Positions 50,215-60,780 of a stretch of 64,000 nucleotides of DNA are shown here, piece by piece. The first letter of the stretch is position 1. Each line of letters opens with the position of its first letter. Source of the DNA: Sycobia sp. Sy_11 (taxonomy: Eukaryota > Arthropoda > Insecta > Hymenoptera > Epichrysomallidae); contig JACCIC010000001.1 of the NCBI GenBank assembly GCA_018907035.1, forward strand, positions 2,835,001 through 2,899,000, written 5' to 3'. Below the pieces are notes generated by a model. It had not been told where the DNA came from and searched no databases. It was given only the letters and a program-made list of their open reading frames with translations. The position numbers were made by a program, and so were the translations under genes.

Positions 50215-51057
50215 GAGCTCTCTTACCTTTACACCCCGTCAGCCTACACACTAAACACACACATATGGTAGAGTAGGAAGATGTGGTCAAGGTTCAAACG
50301 CGTGCGCAGTTCCGACGTCTCGGAGACGGGGACAGCCCTCACTGCGACTATCGCCAAATTGCCGAATTGAGGCTGCGGGTTTGGCCTATACCTCAGAGTG
50401 ACGTTCGTCCTCTGCTAGCGGACCAGATAGCTGGTCGATAGCCCTATCTGTAGGCCTCACGAGGTCGAAGGTAACGATAAATTGAAGACACGTACACACA
50501 CACTACATGTAAAACACAAATTGTTGCGTTATCGCATCGGTCAAAATTATCGCGTACAAACAAGTGCGTTCGACGAGCAAATCGAAATAAAGACAGTGGC
50601 TATTTCTATCCGTGCACGGCGGAGGATATAGCGAGACTGACTCGGCAGATGAGAAAACAAAAGGGAGAAAATTCGGAGTGCGTTTCACCGACTCCTCCAC
50701 CCTTAGGTCCTGGCGTTCAGCTACTACGAGCGTATATAAACATTATATACCTGGAAAGCCTGCGTATATGCAGGTGGGGCCATATGCCGACGGTGCGTGC
50801 ATAGTATGCAGTGGTCATATTCCCACGCGTAATGATGCGATATTTGAGGGCGGGGGGATTCCCAGATTTAAGAGGACTGTACATAAAGTGACCAGATGTG
50901 GAGAGCAGCTCTACAACGGATTCGAGCGGTGCGAAAGGCGAGCTATATAAAACCATAAAGGATCTAGACGCGAGGAAAATTTATTATTATATTATTTAAC
51001 GTCGGGAATAATAAATACGCGCGCATATAACGTACAATAAGCGCGTGAAGCGCAACA
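50215..51057 (-). mobile_element. Probable 3' LTR of the BEL/Pao element
   Basis: Just beyond the pol C-terminus comes a purine-rich tract (GAAGGTGGGCGGTA on the minus strand) followed by TGTTGCGCTTCACGCGC, the expected polypurine-tract-to-LTR junction at about 51,057. A TTATATAG box lies near 50,943-50,950. The GC-rich composition continues to about 50,215 and then drops to AT-rich, so I take that as the outer limit, though the terminal CA and target duplication were not identified. ORFs on both strands inside it (50,612-50,950; 50,717-50,956) are composition artefacts. Confidence 0.5.
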
Positions 51058-52652
51058 TACCGCCCACCTTCGTACACCGGACGAACACGGTAATAATTTA
51101 CACCTAATAACGATTATGCGCGCGCTAACCCCGCTTGCAGCATTAATGTCTTCGGATTGATCCAAGTGGAGCGGCGCCAAACAAGCGACATGGCTACGTA
51201 AGGTGTTAGTAGCTGTTTTCACGGTGACGACACGGACTAGGCCGTCCGATCCAGTATGGACTTCGATGACACGTCCGAGGGGCCACTTAGATATCGGGTA
51301 GCGGTCATCTTTTAATAGAACTAGCTGTCCAATGGTGAAGTTGGCAGTGGGGTCGCGCCACTTTCCACGCTCCTGTAGCCTGCGCTACGTATTCACTACT
51401 CCACCGTTTCCAGAATTGATCGCGAATACGTTGCAGGAACTGAAAACGAGTCAAGCGGTTCTCGGGCACGGATGGAGATGCTTCGTCCGGTATGACTCCC
51501 GATGCTGCGCCGATGAGGAAGTGCGACGGTGTTAGCGTCTGAAGATCGTCTGGATCCGAAGTTAATGGGCAGAGTGGACGGGAGTTGAGGCACGATTCAA
51601 TTTCAGATAAAACTGTGGATAGTTCCTCAAATGTTAATTTGTGTTCTCCTACGGCCCGTTTTAACAAGTGCTTCGTTGATTTTACACCCGTTCCCAAAGG
51701 TCGCCGTAATGTGGTGTAGTAGGAGGAATGAAATTCCATGAAGTGCCATCGTTGGCCAGAGTGCTTGCCGTGGAATTATAAAAATCAGATGCGGTCCGAA
51801 ACATAGCTCGCAATTCGGCGTCCGCGCCATGGAACGTCGTGGCGTTGTCACTATATATCTGCTTACAAAGGTCCCGCCTACTTATAAATCGGCGAAAGGC
51901 AGCGATAAAACTCGCAGACGTCAGATCGCTTACGACCTCTAGATGAATCGCCTTTGTAGCAAAGCACACGAAAAAGGGCGATATAACCTTTGTAAGCACG
52001 TTGTCCTCTTCCCTTAGATGTACGTAACTGTATCGGGTCTGCGTAATCCAATCCAGTCGTCGTAAATGGTCGTGCCGGTGTCAGTCGCGCTGCGGGTAGC
52101 TCGCCCATGAACTGATGCGCCAAGCGCGGTTTTTGTCGCTGACAAGTCACGCACTTACGTATAAAACTCTTAACTAAAGGACGCATACCTAGAGTCCACA
52201 CAAACCTTAATAAAATACTCATAGTTAGTGTAGGTCCACCGTGTAGGGCTATGTGGTGTGCGTGCTCGACAAAGAGGTGGCTGAGTGCCGAATGGCGCGG
52301 TAGCACGGGCGGGTGCCGGATATCTCGCGTCAGAGGAGCATTTCGGCGACGGCCTCTGACTCTCACTATTCCATCGCTATCAATAAATGGTTTGATTTTA
52401 CATAAAGAGCTGCTTTTAGGTAACGCCTTGTTAGATCGAAGTAGTTCGATTTCCGCGGAAAATGCGTGAAACTGCGTAATTTTGAAAAGCTGACACCGCG
52501 CGTTTTCGAGGTCTGCGGTAGTAAGATTTTGTGGGTACGATCCTTGCCCAGCTCTTCGTCGAATTAGTTGTAAATATGGTCGCAAGCACCAGGCGGTTAC
52601 GCGTATAAGATGGGTAAGAGTTGAGAAACGCGTTAGTAGCACGGGCGGGTGC
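51058..52652 (-). pseudogene. BEL/Pao retrotransposon pol, 3' half, frameshifted
   Basis: Reading the minus strand from 52,652: a segment before the integrase (LIRVTAWCLRPYLQLI), the integrase zinc-binding region (HHIALHGG ... CVTCQRQKP), and the catalytic core with its three acids in order, GLDYADPI, IYSDNATTFHG and PHYGDLWERV. The integrase C-terminal part (EIESCLNSRPL, LTPSHFLIG, RIRDQFWKRWS) and the terminal domain (FTIGQLVLLKDDRYP, KWPLGRVIEVHTGSDGLVRV) follow. Frameshifts near 51,990, 51,690 and 51,380 inactivate it. Gag, protease, RT and RNase H are absent. The upstream edge at 52,652 is abrupt. Confidence 0.88.
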
Positions 52653-52780
52653 AATTTTTGAAAATTTTTCTTTAAAATTAGATTTTTAATTTGAACTTAC
52701 TAGTAAAAATATTGTTTCGCATTTATAAAAAAACTCAGTATTCCTTTTAAAAAAGTGCTATTTCGCAGACCATTTTTTTT

Positions 52781-52965
52781 TCTTCTACGTGGAGTTTCGT
52801 GTTCGAATGGTAGAAACCGATGTCCAGTTGTATCGGGCCTGCTTCTACAGGGAGTTGTATGTTGAGACGATGGAGCACGATGTTGAGTTTGTCTCGGTAC
52901 GATTTCTATGGCTGTTTTGTATTCGAATGGTAGAATACGTTTCAGAACGACTTTTCAGAAAGAAA
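52781..52965. repeat. 60-bp-period satellite, locus 2 (about 3 units)
   Basis: Monomers begin at 52,781, 52,841 and 52,901, exactly 60 bp apart, with TTCTAC(G/A)..GAG and CGAATGGTAGAA words that match the locus at 18,770-19,060. The last unit is shortened. The frame is open throughout (52,789-52,983, plus) and again gives FY.E...V..M..D(V/I)(Q/E) repeats. It starts 128 bp beyond the truncated edge of the BEL/Pao fragment. Confidence 0.8.
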
Positions 52966-54038
52966 AAACCATTTCCAAAATAGGTTTCTTTATGTGGTTT
53001 TGAACATGTTTATAGAAACTCTTAAATTAGTGAAATGCTCATTTCATTTAATAGTCAAGTATTTCAAATGCCTTAGACATATATTATAGAGTAATGATCC
53101 TGTATGCTCCTTTATATAAAGAATACAAAAAAAGTTTATAAGTAATTTATGAAATTTTATGTACTAATTATTAATATGTGCGTATAATTATGCTACTTTT
53201 AAGATCGATGAGAACGCTAGTATAAATTAAGATGTTTCCATGTTAAACTTAACTAATTCTATCAATATTTCGACAACTCGTATCTTTATTAATTCCTATG
53301 CTACATTTTTTAAACTTATTCAACTATAATTTTGTCATTCAATTTAATCTTTAACTTTTTCCTCTGCTTTAGAAATAAGTGAGCTTTGGGTCAACTATTT
53401 TTCCTTATCTTGTAAGATAATGGTTTGAGTTATTCGTTTCTTAGCCTTACCATATATTTTCATCAACTAAGGACCTTCTGAACATAAAGTAAGGCTTCGA
53501 GTTTCTTTTATATCTTCATGAATTTGAAGTCAGCCTCATTGTCACTTGTAGCATTACAACTTTTACAGACGTGTAACCGATCTAAGTAAGCTATCCAGAA
53601 TTCGCGCAGTGAATATGGAGTTAAAATCAACCATCGGAGCTTTCATGTAATTAGAATTTCGAATGAGATATGGATGTTGAAATATTATTTTTGGCTCTCA
53701 TAATGAGGCTTATTTCTCTCGCTCTGCTCGGGTGTAAATTATCTCACGAAGTAAATAATCAACTTCCTCACTGTTTATAAATATAATATTATTTATCATG
53801 TTATAAAAAATCCGTATGTAATACTAGAAAACTAAATGATATTAACAATTTAAATCGCACAATTGGAAATTAGTATCAGTCTTATAAGTAAACTAAAGTC
53901 CACCCAGCTCAAGAAGTTTATAATAAATTTATTAAAATAAATGAAAGAATAATTGAATAAAAAACTTTTAATAATATTCGAAGTTGTATTATTTAAAAGC
54001 TGTTTTAGCAGGCAAACCCTTGCCAAAGAGAAAATTAT
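52966..54038. other. AT-rich DNA with CE-2 3'UTR
   Basis: No gene. A putative poly(A) signal AATAAA (minus strand, 53,933-53,928) lies about 105 bp after the CE-2 stop. The remainder is unremarkable. Confidence 0.5.
53928..53933 (-). terminator. Possible poly(A) signal of CE-2
   Basis: AATAAA on the minus strand about 105 bp downstream of the stop. In DNA this AT-rich the motif is frequent, so support is modest. Confidence 0.35.
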
Positions 54039-57000
54039 TCATAATCCAATACTAGTCCAAAATTGTATTTCTGACAAATTATTATTAGTTTCCATTTGAT
54101 TCATTCCTGGACCTGCCACGTGCATAAATTGAAAGTCTTCAGATGAACCAACATCTAGCCAGGATACTCCCAAATTAGGTTTACTAAAAATGAATTTATC
54201 ATTAATTTACAAACCAACATAAAAGCAATATTGGGATGCACATATTCTATATACCCAGTAGCAATTACAGAATACCAGTAGTCTAGAATTTGTTCCAACA
54301 TGTCTCTGTCAGTTTCCGTAGTTGTAGGATCGAAACTATCCCATCCAAATACGAAGGCGATATCATCACCATGGGATATTCCTACATAAAATCGCAGTAA
54401 ACAATATAGCAACAAAAGCTAATAAGAGATTTTATAAAATTCTAATACAATTAAATCATTCTTATATTACCTAAGGTTATATTTTTATTTGGACCGATAG
54501 TAATGGTACTCATGGCTGCACTATAATTGTAATAATAGAAATAAACTGGTGCCCGATTAAACGCAGCGTGGAGCTTAACTGCTCTTTGTGCACTGATTGC
54601 AAATAGATGGTCGCCTATTATGCGAGTCACCTTCAACATTTTATCTTTATCTGTACTTATAGATTCATTTCCTAAATAATGCTTTCTTGCTGCATTCAAC
54701 AAATCCATCCATTTTTCCTTAGGTACATTATATACCAAACCAATAAGGTCAGCTCCTATGGTTTCCCAATTTTTATCCAGATTTGCTGCTTTGCTTTCAT
54801 TTGTGAAGAAATCTAAAATATGTATATATAACTTAATATAGTGTTCAGTTCAAAGATTCTGATGAGTATTGATGAACATTGATGCGTTTAATTTGTTAGA
54901 AGAAATAATTAACTAAATACGAGGTGTGTTCAAATCATAAGGTGACCTTTTGGTTTTCTGAAAAATATTTATTTATTAATCAATACTTATATTTTTCCCT
55001 TCAAAGTAACCCCCGTTAGATATAATATACTTGTGTCAATTTTTCCAATCATCGAAGTACTTCTGATAAGCATTTTTTGGTATAGCCTTGAGTTCTTTCA
55101 GCGATACAGTTTTTATCTCTTCAATCGTTGTAAATCGATGTCCTTTCATGGGTATTTTCAATTTTGGGAGAAGAAAAAAAATCACTAGGTGTCAAATCTG
55201 GTAAATATGGAGGCTGAGACATGACAGTGGTGTTGGTTTTGGACAAAAACTGTGTCAAAAGCAACGATGAATAAGCAGGTGCATTATCATGATGCAAAAC
55301 CCACGAATGGTTTTTCCAAAGTTCCGGACGTTTTTTGCGTATCGCCCCTTGCAAACGGTGCATAACTTCAAGGTAGTATTTCTTATGGTATAACCTTTTA
55401 AAGAGCTTAGTAATCCTTATACCGTACGACCTTGTTGTAAGAATTCCAGGATGCACTACGCCACAGTAATCAAAGAAGACAGTGAGTAAAATCTTGGCTT
55501 TCGATCAAGGTTGGCGGGCTTTCTTCTGTCTTGATTCTTCTGGGCTCATCCATTACGACAGCTGGGCTTTAGTTCCGAGGTCATAACCATATAACCACGA
55601 TTTATCACCAGTTATAACCCTTCTGATGAAAATCAGCATTATTATTAACTTCAATCAACATCTTCTGAGCTATGGTCATGCGACGGTTCTTTTGATCAAA
55701 ATTAAACAATTGTGGGACGACTTTCCCTGAGACACGTCTTATGCCCAAAACATCCGGAAATAGCATGACATGAGCCAACCGATATGCCAACATCTTCAGG
55801 AACTTCTCTGATAGTGATTCGACGATTTTTTAAAACAATATGTTTCACTGCTTGAACGTTTTCATCTGTTGTTGACGTGCTCGGACGCCCAGGGCGAGGT
55901 TCATCTTCGATATCCTCTCGGCCTTCTTGAAACAGCTTGTACCACTTGTACATATTCTTTTTCCTTAAAATAAACTCACTGTATGCAACTATCAACATTT
56001 CAAGAGATTAAGAGAACTGAATTCCATTTTGAAGACAAAATTTAGTGCAATTTCTTTGCTTCATTTTTTTGGTAAAAGAAAATTGTCGAGCACATGAAAT
56101 ACTTTATAACTTTATATGCCTGGCATGAAAAAACAAATAATGCTATAGAGCTAAAGCCATGAATATGTGCTCAGTAGTCTTGTACCATCACAAAATAAAA
56201 GAAAATCGATAATGGAACGGACGTAGCTCTCGATATTTGTCACCTTATTATTTGAGCACTCTTTGTACATCTCTTTTTTTTGATTATCATAAAAAATATT
56301 ATAAATATAAATAATATTAATCAAAATACGTACATTTTCTTATTTTGTCAGAATATTTTTAAAACAGTTTTCTTACTTAAAATTATATTTAAATAATTAG
56401 ACATTTTTAAGTTTCAAGCTTAAATATAATATTGAATCGGAAGATATTCAACTAGGTATAACACAGTTTATGATAACATTATTAATTATCAAATTACATT
56501 AAAATAAAATTTATGCGATTTGTATGCGAAATTAAAATTAGTGAAAAGAAATATCTTCTAATTTGAAGAATATTATTTCTTATGTCCCCCTTTCTTCAAA
56601 TAAAAAAAACTCTATGTACCAACCGTTAATCATAGTGGTAACAGAGATATTATATTTAATTACAGATATTATATTGATATTATATTATATTGATATTATA
56701 TTAACCCTATAGACACCGTGTATAATGACAGCAGCATTCTATGTATTAAGCTATGCAAATGTTTGTTCCCATTAAAGAAATAGAAATTTCGTCAACTTAC
56801 ACTCGTAATGTTATTAATAACAAAAAGGCATTTGTTGTAGGCGACGCTTTACCACAATGAAAAATGTCTTTGCACTCATGTTTCAAATACCGAAGAAAAA
56901 CGTTTTTTTTCTTGATATCGATTACGATTCACTGTTGATTTACTTGTCCAGGAGATTTTCAACAATTGATGTTCATAATACATAAATTTTAATGGAATCG

Positions 57001-59687
57001 ATTTATTTAAGGACATGTTGATAATTTGTATTTCAATCACTGTACTATCATAAATTGAGCACAGCTAATATTTTATATTTAAAATGATCTAAAATTGAAG
57101 CTATTGTTTCACTTGTCTACACGTAAGATTTTATCGATAAAAAAATTAAAAACCATGTAGGGACGTTGATCATAAATACTATATAATGAAAAATATAATA
57201 TTACTATTTTGCATATTATTAAATAATATTATTAAAAAGTTACATGCGAGTACGTAATATTATGAAACTTATATTTTATGGCTAAATAGGCTGATTTCTA
57301 TCATAATTTTGACTGTTCTTTCATAATATGATTAGCTAAAGCCATTACATGATAAGATTCTTTTGTTAAATAATAGTAGTGAGCTTCTAGTATTATAACT
57401 TATAAGGCTTTAGATTAAATATATTTCATTCCATTTATAGTACAATTACCTGCTGTTTTGCACAGCCCCTCATACGCCACAACTCCAGTTATCCATGGAA
57501 CATCGCTAATTCTTCCGCTTTTAATAATAGCGCTAGGTGCCGTATTTATAAAATAATCACTTTCTATTTTTTCCAATACTGGTATAAATAATGGATTGGT
57601 AGCATTGAGGCTTTGCTGGAAAAAAAACAAGTTCTATGATTCAAAATAAGTGTTTTTTTATAGAAATATTTTGTAATAAAAGGTAATGAAGAATTATAAA
57701 TTAGATTTTAATTTACAATTCCCTAATACATTAATAATAGATAATACAATAATTATTATAATTAATATTATAATAATTATTATTATATAATAGTATAATT
57801 ATTCGTGCATTAGTATAATATAAAGTATAATATAAGATATAAATATTTTATTTACAAGAATAATGTAAAGTTTAATCTATGCATTAAAAAATAAAAAACC
57901 ATTGTAAGGTACCTCTATATTATGCGTTGCCTGAATGATTTTCTTCATAGATTTTTGTTGAAGACATTCACTTAATATCTTTGTATTATCTAGTGGACAA
58001 TTCAAAGCACTAGCTAATTTCCTAGTTAATTTGGAATTGTCGGATTTGAAAGCCCCGGGATGGAAAGCAGATCCGCTAAATGACATGCCACTATGAAAGA
58101 GTCCAGCACTCATTGGCGATAAATAATGAAAATGCACACAGGCAGCGCCTGCGCTGTCGCCGCCCAAAGTTATATGCTTAGGATCTCCTTCAAAATATTT
58201 TATGTTTTCAGAAACCCAACGCAAAGCTAAATTTTGATCTTTTAGCGCCATATTGCCAGGAATTACATTATCGTTGGTGCTTAGAAAACCTAATGCACCC
58301 ACCCTGTAATTTATTGTTACCAGTATTATGTCTCTATCCATTAAATATTTAGCTTTAAATGCCGAACTCGTGCCAGCTGAAAATGCACCGCCATGTATCC
58401 AAAATAATACTGGAAGTCGTTTATTCTCCGTTCTATATACAGGTACATAAACATTTAAATAAAGACAATCCTCTTTTCCTACGACGATATCATTAGCATA
58501 ATCGTATTGTGGACATAGTGGTGGTGGAAATACAGCTTTGATAGTTTTGTTCCATTTGGCTATGGGAATTGGCGGCTGTCGAAACAAAAGTTAAATGAAT
58601 ACTTAAATCGATAAATAAACAATTGAAAACCTTTTACTTGAGGGTAGAAATACGGTTACTGTAGAACTATAATTCATATATTGTCCCTTTATGAATTAAA
58701 AACTAATTTTAAAAACCTTGTAAAAAAAGGGAAATAAAGATATAAATATGCACGATGGCTTGATTTCAAATATATTTGAAAAATCGTTTCAACAATTGCA
58801 ATCCTGAAAATTTATTCATGTAGAATACTAGGTTGCTTTTATTTGAATAGACTTTTTACAGAGATATAAAATAAAAATTCTAGTTTTCACAGCTGCAAAT
58901 GCCTTACAAATATGCCGAATTAGAGTTACGCTAGACTATCGTGATCTAACCTAAATTGATTAAATTAATTCTTGAATTTTATGTAAAAATATGTAAGAAG
59001 TACATAAATAGAATATATATAAATCAAGTGCAAATAATAATATTTCCATCGATATGCATTAATGTATTCCGCCTAATAAAGCAAATTTATATTGATCTTT
59101 AATTTGGTGTATACATACTATATACATCCTTATTATTTACAGTATTACTATTCTGTGAATTGACCAGCGAATTAAGTTTATATTCCATTTATATATTCCA
59201 TTTACGAATCTGCATATCGCACATGCAGAATTCTTAAATTAAGATCTCGAATATCACCAACTCATGACTTACTCTCATCTTTATGAGTCACTATGACTTA
59301 AATTTCACTAAATATATTTTGAAACTCTTTGTATTCACTGATTGCCATCATTTCTATTATTATTTATTCTTATCCTATTAAGCTACGTTTCTACTATCGT
59401 ATGTACCCCTATCCTGTAAGTTAGCTGACTGATACTTATTTTTATTATACTCGTAATTAATGTATGTACCGTACCTGGAAACGTAATGCTCCGATTGGTG
59501 GACGTGCATACGGAATACCCATAAAACTTTTATATGTACGATTTTTCCAAGAACGATCAAAATAGCCTTGAACTATTCCCAATGGTGTTACTGCATATGT
59601 TTTATTGCTGTCAATATTGCCCTTAGCTGACTGCAATAGTGTGGGTATTACAAGCGCCAACAGAATCATCGATATTGTCGGAGTCAT
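54039..59687 (-). CDS. CE-2: secreted type-B carboxylesterase, 6 exons, 551 aa
   Basis: Exons on the minus strand: 59,687-59,475; 58,575-57,913; 57,615-57,450; 54,812-54,471; 54,381-54,255; 54,183-54,039 (TGA). The phases are 0, 0, 1, 1, 2, and the lengths are identical to CE-1 except that exon 2 is one codon shorter. All junctions are GT..AG. The signal peptide is roughly residues 1-23 (MTPTISMILLALVIPTLL...). Landmarks: EDCLYLN, oxyanion HGGAF (132-136), elbow GDSAG (Ser212), Glu341 in YEG, and His465 in GISHGDD, so the triad is complete. The exon 4-6 region (YYNYSAAMSTITIGPNKNIT) is nearly the same as in CE-1. CE-1 instead has HGGG and GHSAG, so substrate or rate may have diverged. Intron 3 (57,449-54,813) contains an inactive mariner. 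Chemically a carboxylic-ester hydrolase; natural substrate unknown. Confidence 0.93.
54920..56265 (-). mobile_element. Full-length mariner element in CE-2 intron 3, 1346 bp
   Basis: Flanked by TA on both sides (54,918-54,919 and 56,266-56,267). The terminal inverted repeats match at 22 of 28 positions, with AAGGTGAC as the inner core of each. The length is normal for mariner. It lies within the intron, in the same transcriptional orientation as the host gene, and away from the splice sites. Confidence 0.9.
54976..56064 (-). pseudogene. mariner transposase, inactivated
   Basis: The start MKQRNCTKFCLQNGIQFS at 56,064 runs into a stop, then continues MYKWYKLFQEGREDIEDEP, PGRPSTSTTDENVQ, ITIREVPEDVGISVGSCHAI, VITGDKSWLYGYD (first Asp), LHHDNAPAYSS (second Asp) and YLPDLTPSDFF (third Asp). 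It ends with FEGKNISID and a stop at 54,978-54,976. This is the DD34D mariner architecture with helix-turn-helix N-terminus. Internal stops and at least three frameshifts show it is dead; TGDE has become TGDK. Confidence 0.88.
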
Positions 59688-60271
59688 GTTTTTTATTTTG
59701 AATAATTTTATCTGAATAAAGTATATCAAAGAAATAAATCACTTTATTCTACATATAATCCTTATATATTTTCAGCTTGTTATGGTTAGAATGGCTCTCG
59801 AATAGTTTTACCAGAATTGTTGGTAATGGCAATTTAGAAGGCAGTACAAGGAACTTTAAGCATTTAGTCAATAATTCTATTTACATCGACTGATCTAAAA
59901 TAAACAAACAAATATTTTTTTTCGATCCTTCAGTCTTTTTTATAAACGAATATAATTATAATAAAAATCAAATAGTCATTATTCATATGAAACATAAAAA
60001 TAAAAATGAGTGATATTACTAAAGAACAATCTGACTGTCCCCTTCACCAAAACTTTTCGTATCTGCTATGTGCCACGATTTGATTCGCTTCAGCTCCTTT
60101 TCAGGGTATGAAATAAATATATTAATGTAAAAAGATATACTCAGGCCTCCTTCACCTACCCCCTCGAACTACACCGTCTATAATAACACGCTTCAAATTA
60201 ATAAAGAACGATAAATATTATCTAATTTACTCGACTTTAACATTAAAGTTACGATTAAGATTATATACTAT
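59688..60271. other. CE-2 upstream region
   Basis: 5'UTR and presumed promoter of CE-2. No unambiguous TATA box can be chosen in this AT-rich DNA. No other gene. Confidence 0.45.
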
Positions 60272-60780
60272 TCCTTCTTTCATTTTTCGACTATTCTCAT
60301 ATTTTCCTTAAATTATATATTATCCAAACTTAACTCATTATGTTCTTATCATTGTAAATTTAATCAAATACGGAAAAGAATAGAGTAGGAAAACTTTCTA
60401 AACTTTGATATTAAATAAAACTATTGATTGTACATTGAAATATACGAAAAATATGCTGTAAACGGAACACATGAAAACGCGTGTAATTAAACTTAAAACA
60501 ATCTTCTGTTTTACTTATACAAAAGAATAATTTATAACTATGTAACTGGAACTTCCGTTTTGATATTTTCCGATAACTTACTTAATATATTTGATAAATT
60601 ATATAAATAAAATCCATTAATTTTTGTAAAAACTTTAATGCAATTTGAATTAAACATATTTATGAACGTCGAAAACTAACAATTGTAGTAACAATAGCAA
60701 TTCCTAATCGTCGAGAAGAACTGAAATCTCGGTAAATACTCTTCAATCGCAATTCCAAACGAAAGAGAATCTTTCTCAAC
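60272..60780 (+). repeat. Dispersed repeat, longest copy C (about 500 bp)
   Basis: The longest version of a family whose pieces lie at 49,163-49,401, 48,005-48,190 and 47,160-47,415. No terminal inverted repeats or coding frame were found. It may be a degraded non-autonomous transposon or a duplicated upstream region. It sits about 0.6 kb upstream of CE-2. Confidence 0.7.

Noticed and set aside
50612..50950. 112-codon plus-strand ORF in GC-rich DNA
   Set aside because: Lies inside the probable LTR, overlaps an equally open minus-strand frame and has no motif.
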